Below, in pieces: positions 51,631-60,282 of a DNA stretch of 64,000 nucleotides (within the stretch, counting starts at the first letter, position 1; each line of letters starts with the position of its first letter). The position numbers and the translations under genes are program-made. The notes under the pieces were generated by a model. The model worked only from the letters and a program-made list of their open reading frames with translations, searched no databases and had not been told where the DNA came from. This DNA comes from Salipiger bermudensis (GTDB lineage Bacteria; Pseudomonadota; Alphaproteobacteria; Rhodobacterales; Rhodobacteraceae), in NCBI RefSeq assembly GCF_019801965.1, contig NZ_JAHVIA010000002.1, positions 248,001 to 312,000 of the forward strand, read 5' to 3'.

Positions 51631-54166
51631 TCTCGATCAGACGGGCAAGCTCCTGCTTGCGCAGGGGTTTGGTGAGGTAGTCGTCGAGCCCGGCCTCGAG
51701 GATGCCGTCGCGATCGCCGGTCATTGCATGGGCGGTGACCGCGATGATCGGCACATGCGCCCCCGGCGGCTCCAGCGCGCGGATCTCCTGCGTCGCCTGC
51801 TTGCCATCCATGCGCGGCATCGAGATGTCCATGAAGATCAGGTCTGGCCGGCGCTCGCGATAGGCTTCGACCGCCTCGATGCCGTTGCCCGCAAGGCGCA
51901 GCTCGAGCGGCAGGCCGAGCCCTTCGGCCATCTTGCGAAACACCATCTGGTTGGTGCGGTTGTCTTCCGCAAGGATCACATCGAGCGGCCGGGCCGGGGT
52001 GGCGGCGGGCGCGGCCACGGCCCCGGAGCGGCGGCTGCGGAAGGTCGGCAGCCCCTCGGCCATCGCGGTCGGCGCTGGCTCCGGGGCGAGCGGCTCGGCG
52101 CAGATCGCCTCGAGCGCGGCGAACAGCGCCCGGCGCGGCGCGGGCTTGGGCAACACCGCACTCACGCCGCTGCGCTGCGCCTCTTCGGTCAGCGTTTGCG
52201 GCTCCGGTGAGAGCAGCATCACCGGCAGCCCGGGTTGCAGGCGCGCCAGCTGCTGCGCCAGCTCGAGACCGCTCATGTCGGGCAGATCCTGCTCGGCGAT
52301 GATCAGGTCGGGCGGCTCGTCCATCCGGTCGAGCGCCTCCTCGGCGGTCTTGCAGAAGCTGACCGACAGGCCCACCGTCTCCATCTGCCGGGTCAGGATG
52401 GCGCGGTTGAGCACGTGATCGTCAACCACCAGCACCTCGCGCAGGCTCTCCGGCAGCGCCGCCGTCTCGATCTGCGCCGGCTCGTCGACCGGCAGCACCA
52501 CCCGCAGGCCGAAGCACGAGCCGCGACCGGGCTCCGACTCGACCCAGATCTCGCCGCCCATCAGCTCGGTCAGCCGCTTGGTGATCGCGAGGCCGAGCCC
52601 GGTGCCCTCGAACTGGCGGTTGCGGTCATCCTCGACCTGATTGAACTCGCCGAAGATGTGCTCGATCTTGTCGGGCGGGATGCCGATGCCGGTATCCTCG
52701 ACGGTGGCATGCACCGCCGCCGCGCCCTCCGCGTCGCAGCGCCCGGTGATGCGGATCAGCACGTGGCCTGCATTGGTGAACTTGATGGCGTTGCCGACGA
52801 GATTGGTGAAGATCTGCCGCACCCGGCCGGGATCGCCGATGAAGCGGGTGGGCAGGAACATGTCGTAATCCACCAGCAGCTCGAGGCCTTTCTCGCGCGC
52901 CGTCGGCTGCAGCAGCAGCAGCACCTCGTGCACGGTGCGCTCGAGATCGAAGGGCTCCGGTTTGAGCTGTAGCCGCTCGGCCTCGATCTTGGAGTAGTCG
53001 AGAATGTCGTTGATGATCACCAGAAGCGCCTCGCCGGAGTTGCGGATGGTGTCGACATAGAGCGCCTGCTCGTCGCTGAGGGCCGAGTCGCGCAGCAGCT
53101 CGGCCATGCCCACGACGCCGTTCATCGGGGTGCGGATCTCGTGGCTCATATTGGCAAGGAAGGCGGATTTCGCGTGGCTCGCCTCCTCGGCACGGCGCTT
53201 GGCCTCGACCAGCTCCTGCTGAATGTGCTTGGCCTCGGTGACGTCGATGCGCAGGCCCACCCGGCCGCCATCGGAAAGCGCCCGCTCGTAGATCCGCAGC
53301 CAGCGGCCATCGCCGAGCTGCTGCTCCATCTCCTGCTCGGCGCTGCGATGCGCCGCCAGCCGCTCCTCGAGCCAGGCCTCCTCGCGGCCCTCGGCCTCGG
53401 CATACTGGCCCTGCGACAGGCCGTAGCGCAGGATGTCCTCGAAGCTGGCGCCCGGGGTGATGGCGCGCGCGCTTTTGCTGTAGAGCCTGCGATAGGGCTC
53501 GTTGCACATCAGCAGCCGGTCTTCGGAATCGTAGATCACGAAGCCGTCGGGCAGCTCTTCGATGGCCTGCCACATGCGCATCAGCTCGGTGATGTTGACG
53601 CAAAGCGAGACCACGCCGCCGTCGGGCATGCGCCGGTCCTGGATCTTGATGAACTGGCCGGTCCAGAGCCGGATCGTCTCGGGCGGGATCGGATCGAGCA
53701 GCCAGCGCTCCTGCATCCGGTTCAGCCAGCTGCGACGGCGCTCGCCCTGCAGGTCGACGATGCCCTCCTCGACCAGCATCTCGAGCACGTGCCGGTAGCT
53801 GGCGCCGGGGCCGACCGAATCCAGATCCTCGAACGGAGCGAGAAAGGCAGGATTGGCCAGCTCGAGCAGACCCTCGGTATTGTACATCGCGAAGCCGTCG
53901 CGCATGGTCTGCAGCGCCTTCCAGAGCTGGCCCTCGACGAGCTCGATCTTCTCGTGCGCGAGGCCGAGCTGCGACTTGACCAGCCGGTTCTCCGAGCGCA
54001 CCTCGGTGATCTCGGCGCGGGTTTCGTGGATCTCGTCGCTGAGGGCGCGAGCGTGTTTCCCGAGTTTACGATTGGCGGCAAAAAGCTCGGCCTGCTTGAG
54101 CTCGAGCAGGCGCTCTGCCGCGAGCCTCGCCCGCCGTTCCTCCGCCAGTCTTGCCGAGAGACTCAT
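51599..54166 (-). CDS. Hybrid sensor histidine kinase with two receivers
   Basis: An 855-residue cytoplasmic kinase with no membrane helix. Residues 1-85 are a long coiled coil. PAS-like domains lie at about 85-195 and 200-315. HisKA has His342 in SHEIRTPMNG. The ATPase lies at about 445-560 (NLVGNAIKFT, DTGIGIP, GTGLGLAI). Receiver 1 (577-690) has the DD pair (VVDDH) and Lys674 but Glu625 where the phospho-acceptor Asp should be (LIIAEQDLPDMSG). Receiver 2 (728-845) is complete with Asp780 (FMDISMP). No output domain is present, so it should feed another regulator. It resembles LuxQ/BarA-like soluble hybrids. Confidence 0.9.
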   Translation of the reverse strand: MSLSARLAEERRARLAAERLLELKQAELFAANRKLGKHARALSDEIHETRAEITEVRSENRLVKSQLGLAHEKIELVEGQLWKALQTMRDGFAMYNTEGLLELANPAFLAPFEDLDSVGPGASYRHVLEMLVEEGIVDLQGERRRSWLNRMQERWLLDPIPPETIRLWTGQFIKIQDRRMPDGGVVSLCVNITELMRMWQAIEELPDGFVIYDSEDRLLMCNEPYRRLYSKSARAITPGASFEDILRYGLSQGQYAEAEGREEAWLEERLAAHRSAEQEMEQQLGDGRWLRIYERALSDGGRVGLRIDVTEAKHIQQELVEAKRRAEEASHAKSAFLANMSHEIRTPMNGVVGMAELLRDSALSDEQALYVDTIRNSGEALLVIINDILDYSKIEAERLQLKPEPFDLERTVHEVLLLLQPTAREKGLELLVDYDMFLPTRFIGDPGRVRQIFTNLVGNAIKFTNAGHVLIRITGRCDAEGAAAVHATVEDTGIGIPPDKIEHIFGEFNQVEDDRNRQFEGTGLGLAITKRLTELMGGEIWVESEPGRGSCFGLRVVLPVDEPAQIETAALPESLREVLVVDDHVLNRAILTRQMETVGLSVSFCKTAEEALDRMDEPPDLIIAEQDLPDMSGLELAQQLARLQPGLPVMLLSPEPQTLTEEAQRSGVSAVLPKPAPRRALFAALEAICAEPLAPEPAPTAMAEGLPTFRSRRSGAVAAPAATPARPLDVILAEDNRTNQMVFRKMAEGLGLPLELRLAGNGIEAVEAYRERRPDLIFMDISMPRMDGKQATQEIRALEPPGAHVPIIAVTAHAMTGDRDGILEAGLDDYLTKPLRKQELARLIETWAGRAAQPP

Positions 54167-54304
54167 GCCCGGGCCGCCTCCTCAAATCGGGGCGAGAGTG
54201 GCGCGGTTTTGGTGAAGATCATCTTAAGGAAGACGGCGGAAATCATTGCCATTCTGCCGGGACGGGTCCACCATGACGGCATCTTTTGAGGAGGAGATTG
54301 CAGC

Positions 54305-57300
54305 ATGCGCCGGCTGATGCTCGCTCTCGCCGCGGCCGCCTGCGCCGCCACGTCATCCCCTGCACAGGAGGGTGGCGCTCCGATCCCAGAGCGCCGACTC
54401 GTCGTCAGCCGCGATACGGATTTCTTCGGTGGCGACCTGCAGGCGCTGTTCGATACCTCGCTCGAGGCCTGCGAAGCGCTCTGCCTCGGCGATCCTGCTT
54501 GCCGGGCCTTCACCTTCAACACCCGCTCCAATGCCTGCTTCCCCAAGACCGGTGTCACCGAGCGCACGCCCTATGATGGCGCGGTCTCTGCCGAGGTCAT
54601 CGCCGCCGGAGCCGAGGCGCTGGCGCGGGCCGGGGGCCGGGTGCGCGATCTGGCGTTCCTTGATGCCGGCGACCTGCGCGCGGCGCGGGAGGAGGCCGCG
54701 GCCATCGCGCTGCGGCATTCCGGCGGGCAGTGGAGCGTCGAGGCGCTGCGCGATGCCGCAAGCAGCGCCGAGGCGCAGGGCAATCTGCGCGACGCGCTGA
54801 GCTGGACCGGCGCGGCGCTGGCGCAGACCGATGCGGCGGGGCTCTGGCTGGACTATGCGCGGCTGTCGCGCGCCTATGCCGCCGCCCGCAACAGCGGCAG
54901 CGAGACCCGGACCCACGAACGACGGGCGCTTCTGGCAGCGCTCAATGCCTACCTGCGCGCCGGGCCCGAGGCGCAGCGCGCCACCGCGCTGATGCAGATG
55001 GCCGAAGGGCTGGAGGCCACCGGGCGGGGGCGGTTGACGGTGCCGACGCTGCGGCTGGCCGAGCGGCTGGCGCCGCGCGACGAGATCGGCCAAGCGCTCG
55101 ACCGGGCCATCGCGCAATACGGCTTCCGCATCACCGAGCACGTGGTCGAGGCCGACAGCGCCGCGCCGCGGATCTGTGCCGAGTTCTCCGAAGAGCTGAT
55201 CCGCGCCGGGCAGGATTACGCCCCCTTCGTGCGGCTGCCCGATCCCAAGCTCGCCGTGGTCTCGGACGACCGGCGCATCTGCGTCACCGGCGTGCAGCAT
55301 GGCGAGCGCTACGAGATGACCTTCCGCGCGGGCCTGCCCTCGGCGCAGGGCGACTCGCTGATCCGCGACGTCCCGATCACCGCCTATCTGCGCGACCGGT
55401 CGCCCTCGCTGTCCTTCCCGGGCCGGGCCTACGTGCTGCCGAAGAGCGCCGATGCGGGCCTGCCGATCGAGACGGTGAACCTGTCCGAAGTCGAGCTCAC
55501 CCTGCGCCGCGTCTCGGACCGCAACCTGATCCGCGCCATGCAGGACGACTACTTTGGCCGTCCGCTCTCGACCTGGGCCGAGGAGCGCTTTGCCGGCGAG
55601 CTGGCCGAGGAGATCTGGAGTGGCACCGGCGAGCTCGAGACTCGGCTCAACGCCGAGGTGAGCACGCGGCTGCCGATGGGCGAGGTGGTGGGTGATCTGC
55701 CGGCGGGGATCTACGCGCTGACCGCGCGGGTGCCGGGGGCCGACCCCTATGACGAGGCAGGTGCAACGCAATGGTTCGTGCTCTCGGACATCGGCCTGAC
55801 CACGCTGGCCGGGACCGACGGGCTGACGGTGGTCGCCCGTGGGCTCTCGGATGCGGCACCGCTCGAAGGGCTCGAGCTCACGCTGCTGTCGCGCGCCAAC
55901 CGCCCGCTGGGCACGGCGCAGACCGATGCCGAGGGCGTGGCGCGCTTCGCCTCAGGGCTCACCCGGGGCACTGGCGGGGCCGCCCCGGCGCTGCTCACCG
56001 CCACGCGCGGCGAGGAGGACATCGCATTCCTGTCGCTCACCGATCCCGCTTTCGATCTCTCCGATCGCGGTGTCGAGGGGCGCGCGCCCGCCGGGCCGCT
56101 CGACGCCTTCCTGACCACCGACCGTGGCGCCTACCGAGCCGGCGAGACGATCCACGCCACGGCGCTCTTGCGCGACGCGCAGGTGCGCGCGGTCGAGGGC
56201 GTGCCGCTGACCGCGGTGCTGACCCGGCCCGACGGGGTGGAACACGCCCGCATGGTCTCGAGCGAGGGCATGGCGGGCGGCCATGTGTTCACCCTGCCGC
56301 TGGCGCCCTCGGTGCCGCGCGGCACCTGGCGGCTGGCGCTCTTTGCGGACCCCGAGGCCCCGGCGCTGGCCTCGCAGACGCTGCTGGTCGAGGATTTTGT
56401 GCCCGAGCGCATCGACGTCGATCTGTCGCTGCCCGAGGCGCCGATCTCGCGCGCCGCGCCGCCGCTCCTTGAACTCGAGGCGCGCTATCTCTTCGGCGCG
56501 CCCGGGGCCGACCTTCCGATCGAGGGCGAGCTGACGCTGATCCCGCAAACCACACTTGAGGCGCTGCCGGGCTATCGCTTCGGGCGCCATGATGCCGAGG
56601 CCAACCCGCAGACCCAGCCCTTCCCGCCGGACCTGCGCAGCGACGGTGACGGCCGCGCGCAGCTGGCGTTGCCGCTGCCCGAGGGCAGCGCGGGCCAGCC
56701 ACGGGAGGCGCGGGTGACGCTGCGCGTCTCCGAGGGCTCGGGCCGCCCGGTGGAGCGCTCGCTGAGCCGCCCCGTGGCGCCCTCCGGGCCGATGATCGGC
56801 ATCCGCCCGGAGTTTGACGGCACCTTGACCGAGGGCACCGAGGCCAGCTTCCTGTTGCAGGCGGTGGGGCCGGATCTCGCGCCGGTGCCGATGCAGGTGG
56901 AATGGCGGGTGAACCGGGTCGAGACGCGCTACCAGTGGTACCAGCTCTACGGCAACTGGAACTGGGAGCCGGTGACCACGCGCAGCACCATCGCCAGCGG
57001 CTCCGCCACGCTCGGGGCCGAGCCGCTGCGGGTCAGCGCGGGTCTCGATTGGGGCGCCTACGAGCTGGTTGTCGAACGGACGGGCGGTGCCTATGTGGCC
57101 TCGTCGGTGGGGTTCGAGGCGGGCTGGTACGCGCCGGCGGGCGCGGTCGCCACGCCGGACGTGCTCGAGCTGTCGCTCGACCGCGAGAGCTATGCACCGG
57201 GCGACACCGCGCGGCTGCGCGTGGTGCCGCGCCACGCCGGCGAGGCGCTGGTCACGGTGCTGGCGGACCGGGTGATCTCGATGCAGGCGGTGGCGGTCCC

Positions 57301-59734
57301 CGAGGGCGAGAGCGTGATCGAGCTGCCGGTCACCGAAGACTGGGGCGCCGGCGCCTATGTCACCGCGCAGCTGCTGCGCCCGATGGATGTTGCCGCCGGG
57401 CAGAACCCGGCGCGCAGCCTCGGCCTTGCCCACGCCGCCATCGCCCCGGGCGCGCGCCAGCTTGCCGTCAACTTCGACGCGCCCGCGCAGAGCGCCCCGC
57501 GCGGCCCGCTGAGCGCCGCCGTGCAGATCGAGGGCGTGTCCGAGGGCGAGACGGCCTATCTCACCGTCGCGGCGGTGGATCTGGGCATTCTCAACCTCAC
57601 CGGCTTCGACAGCCCCGACCCCTCGGCACATTACTTCGGACAAAGGCGGCTGGGGGTCGAGATCCGTGATCTCTATGGCCGCCTGATCGACGGCATGAGC
57701 GGCGCCATGGGTGCGATCCGCTCGGGCGGCGACGCCGACGCCTCCCTGCGTCTGCAATCGCCGCCGCCAACCGAGACGCTGGTGGCGTTCTTCTCCGGCC
57801 CCGTGACCGTTGGGCCTGAGGGCCGCGCCGAGGTCCGCTTCGAGATGCCGGATTTCAACGGCACCGTGCGGCTGATGGCGGTGGCCTGGAGCGAGAGCGC
57901 CGTGGGGCAGGCAGAGGCGGATGTGCTGGTGCGTGACCCGGTGGTGATCACCGCCTCGCTGCCGCGCTTCCTCGCGCCGGGCGACGAGACCCGGCTGCTG
58001 CTCGAGCTGACCCACGCCAGCGGCCCAACGGGCGCCATGCCGCTCGAGATCACTGCGAGCGGCGTCTCGCTGGGCAACGCGCCCGCCGAGGTCACGCTGG
58101 GCGAGGGCGAAACGCAGCGCGTCAGCCTGCCGCTGCGCGCGGATCTGGCGGGCGATCACGAGATCACGCTCGCGCTCACCACCCCCGACGGCGCGCGCCT
58201 CACCAAGACGCTGACGCTGGGCGTGCGCGCCAACGACCCGCAGGTCGGCACCACGCGCCGCTTCACGCTCGATCCCGGCCAGAGCTTCACGCTTGACGGC
58301 GCGGCGCTTACGGGGCTGCGGCGCGAGGGGGCAGAAATCATGGTCTCCGCCGGTCCGCTGGCGCGCTTCGACGTGCCCGGGCTGCTCGCCTCTCTCGACC
58401 GCTATCCCTATGGCTGCACCGAGCAGGTGACCTCGCAGACCCTGCCGCTGCTCTACCTCTCGGAGATGACCGAGCCGCTGGGTCTCGGCAACAAGGCCCA
58501 GATCGACAGGCGCATCGCGCAGGGCATCACCCGGGTGCTGACCCGGCAGGATGCCAACGGCGCCTTCGGGCTTTGGCGCGCGGGCTCGGGGGAATTCTGG
58601 CTCGACGCCTATGTGTCCGATTTCCTCAGCCGCGCCCGCGCCGCCGGGCAGGAGGTGCCCGAGACGGCGTTTGGCGTGGCGCTCGACAACCTCGCCAACC
58701 GCGTCGCCTACGCGCCGGATTTCGACGAGGGCGGCGAGGATATCGCCTATGCGCTTATGGTGCTGGCGCGTGAGGGCAGGGCGGCGATCGGCGAGCTGCG
58801 CTACTACGCCGACCAGCGCGCCGATGCCTTCGCCACGCCGCTGGCGCAGGCCCAGCTTGGCGCCGCGCTGGCGAGCTATGGCGAGCAGGCCCGCGCCGAC
58901 CGGATGTTTGCCAAGTCCGCCGCGCGGCTGTCGGCGCAGGCCGAGGAGGGGCAGCTCTGGCGCGCCGATTTCGGCTCGCCCCTGCGGGATGCTGCGGCGG
59001 TGCTGACGCTGGCCGCCGATGCGGGCTCGGGGGCTGTCGATCGCGGTGCGCTGAGCACCCGCATCGCCGGGGCCGAGCGTCCGCTCTCGACGCAGGAGCA
59101 GGCGTGGTCGCTGATGGCGGCGCAGGCGCTGGTGGCAGACCCCGCCGCCTCCGGTGTCGCGGTGGACGGCACGCCGGTCGCGGGGCCGTTCCTGCGGCGC
59201 ATCCCCGGCGACGCCCTCGACCCGACCGAGATCACCAACACCGCCACCGGCCCGACCCCGCTCACCGTCACCGCGCTCGGCGTGCCGGAGGGGGCGACGC
59301 AGGCGCAGGGCTACGGCTACGCGATCAGCCGCGAGTATTTCACTCTCGACGGCGCGACGGTCACTTGGCCCATCGCGCAGGGGGACCGCATGGTCGCGGT
59401 GCTCACAGTGCGCCCGGCGGAGGAGGGCGGGGCGCGGCTCATGGTCAATGATGCGCTGCCGGCGGGGCTCGAGATCGACAACCCCAACCTGCTGCGCGCC
59501 GGCGACATCCGCGGCCTCGACTGGCTCGAGCCCTCCGAGACCGAGCATGCCGAGTTCCGCGCCGACCGCTTCCTCGCGGCGGTCAACCAGTCGGGCAGCG
59601 CGCCGATCCGGCTGGCCTATGTCGTGCGGGCGGTGTCGCCCGGCACGTTCCACCACCCGGCGGCGCTGGTCGAGGACATGTACCGCCCCGAATACCGGGC
59701 GACCACCGCGTCCGGAACACTGGAGATCCGATGA
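54305..59734 (+). CDS. Bacterial alpha-2-macroglobulin family protein with PAN/Apple domain
   Basis: A 1809-residue exported protease-trapping protein of the YfhM type. An N-terminal signal (LMLALAAAACAATSSPAQ) includes Cys13, a weak lipobox. Residues about 35-95 form a PAN/Apple-like domain (SLEACEALCLGDPACRAFTF). Macroglobulin repeats follow, and the thioester site is Cys1371-Thr-Glu-Gln1374 in YPYGCTEQVTS. The thioester covalently captures attacking proteases in the periplasm. AGGAGG lies just before ATG 54305. It overlaps the DUF1089 gene by 4 bases and is followed by pbpC, the classic partner. Confidence 0.93.
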   Translation: MRRLMLALAAAACAATSSPAQEGGAPIPERRLVVSRDTDFFGGDLQALFDTSLEACEALCLGDPACRAFTFNTRSNACFPKTGVTERTPYDGAVSAEVIAAGAEALARAGGRVRDLAFLDAGDLRAAREEAAAIALRHSGGQWSVEALRDAASSAEAQGNLRDALSWTGAALAQTDAAGLWLDYARLSRAYAAARNSGSETRTHERRALLAALNAYLRAGPEAQRATALMQMAEGLEATGRGRLTVPTLRLAERLAPRDEIGQALDRAIAQYGFRITEHVVEADSAAPRICAEFSEELIRAGQDYAPFVRLPDPKLAVVSDDRRICVTGVQHGERYEMTFRAGLPSAQGDSLIRDVPITAYLRDRSPSLSFPGRAYVLPKSADAGLPIETVNLSEVELTLRRVSDRNLIRAMQDDYFGRPLSTWAEERFAGELAEEIWSGTGELETRLNAEVSTRLPMGEVVGDLPAGIYALTARVPGADPYDEAGATQWFVLSDIGLTTLAGTDGLTVVARGLSDAAPLEGLELTLLSRANRPLGTAQTDAEGVARFASGLTRGTGGAAPALLTATRGEEDIAFLSLTDPAFDLSDRGVEGRAPAGPLDAFLTTDRGAYRAGETIHATALLRDAQVRAVEGVPLTAVLTRPDGVEHARMVSSEGMAGGHVFTLPLAPSVPRGTWRLALFADPEAPALASQTLLVEDFVPERIDVDLSLPEAPISRAAPPLLELEARYLFGAPGADLPIEGELTLIPQTTLEALPGYRFGRHDAEANPQTQPFPPDLRSDGDGRAQLALPLPEGSAGQPREARVTLRVSEGSGRPVERSLSRPVAPSGPMIGIRPEFDGTLTEGTEASFLLQAVGPDLAPVPMQVEWRVNRVETRYQWYQLYGNWNWEPVTTRSTIASGSATLGAEPLRVSAGLDWGAYELVVERTGGAYVASSVGFEAGWYAPAGAVATPDVLELSLDRESYAPGDTARLRVVPRHAGEALVTVLADRVISMQAVAVPEGESVIELPVTEDWGAGAYVTAQLLRPMDVAAGQNPARSLGLAHAAIAPGARQLAVNFDAPAQSAPRGPLSAAVQIEGVSEGETAYLTVAAVDLGILNLTGFDSPDPSAHYFGQRRLGVEIRDLYGRLIDGMSGAMGAIRSGGDADASLRLQSPPPTETLVAFFSGPVTVGPEGRAEVRFEMPDFNGTVRLMAVAWSESAVGQAEADVLVRDPVVITASLPRFLAPGDETRLLLELTHASGPTGAMPLEITASGVSLGNAPAEVTLGEGETQRVSLPLRADLAGDHEITLALTTPDGARLTKTLTLGVRANDPQVGTTRRFTLDPGQSFTLDGAALTGLRREGAEIMVSAGPLARFDVPGLLASLDRYPYGCTEQVTSQTLPLLYLSEMTEPLGLGNKAQIDRRIAQGITRVLTRQDANGAFGLWRAGSGEFWLDAYVSDFLSRARAAGQEVPETAFGVALDNLANRVAYAPDFDEGGEDIAYALMVLAREGRAAIGELRYYADQRADAFATPLAQAQLGAALASYGEQARADRMFAKSAARLSAQAEEGQLWRADFGSPLRDAAAVLTLAADAGSGAVDRGALSTRIAGAERPLSTQEQAWSLMAAQALVADPAASGVAVDGTPVAGPFLRRIPGDALDPTEITNTATGPTPLTVTALGVPEGATQAQGYGYAISREYFTLDGATVTWPIAQGDRMVAVLTVRPAEEGGARLMVNDALPAGLEIDNPNLLRAGDIRGLDWLEPSETEHAEFRADRFLAAVNQSGSAPIRLAYVVRAVSPGTFHHPAALVEDMYRPEYRATTASGTLEIR

Positions 59735-60282
59735 CCGAGACCATAGCAACCACCCGCTGGCGCGCGCTTGACCGTGACGGCGAAGACAAGTGTCGGCTGG
59801 CGCACCATAATGGCGGCTACATGCTGGTGGGCCACGCGCGCTTCCGCGATGGCGCCGGTTGGGCCGCGCTCGACTACGTGGTGCGGATCGATGGCGATTG
59901 GCAGACCTGCTCGGCGGATGTCACCGGCACCCATGGTGGCGCGGAGGTGGCGCTGAAGCTCGAGCGCGAGGAGGGGGTGTGGCGCCTCAACGGGGAAGCC
60001 CAGCCGCAGCTCGCGGGCTGCGCGGACGTGGATTTTGCCTTCACCCCGGCCACCAATCTGATGCCGCTGCGCCGCCTGCCCGATGTGGGCCGCCTGACCA
60101 CCCGCGCCGCCTGGCTGCGGCTGCCTGGGCCGCAGGTCTCGCCGCTCGATCAGAGCTACACCCGCGAGCGCGGCAATCTCGTGTCCTATCGCGCCGAGCA
60201 GACCGATTTCAGCACCCAGCTCGTGGTCGACCCGACCGGTTTCATTGCGACCTACCCCGGGCTCTGGGAGGCCGATGCCTAG
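59731..60282 (+). CDS. Putative glycolipid-binding protein (DUF1089)
   Basis: A 183-residue protein of the DUF1089 family, recognised from TRWRALDRDGEDKCRLAHH near the start, DYVVRIDGDWQT, and the C-terminal FSTQLVVDPTGFIATYPGLW. The only clue to function is the structure-based suggestion of lipid or glycolipid binding. It has no signal peptide. It is inserted between alpha-2-macroglobulin and PBP1C genes, overlapping both (ATGA before, 8 bases after), an unusual third partner for this pair. Confidence 0.85.
   Translation: MTETIATTRWRALDRDGEDKCRLAHHNGGYMLVGHARFRDGAGWAALDYVVRIDGDWQTCSADVTGTHGGAEVALKLEREEGVWRLNGEAQPQLAGCADVDFAFTPATNLMPLRRLPDVGRLTTRAAWLRLPGPQVSPLDQSYTRERGNLVSYRAEQTDFSTQLVVDPTGFIATYPGLWEADA

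Noticed and set aside
55952-59749. Open frame of about 1265 codons opposite the alpha-2-macroglobulin gene
   Set aside because: The plus strand has a full-length family match with thioester motif. The minus frame is Arg/His/Gly-rich with no domain, as expected opposite GC-rich coding DNA.
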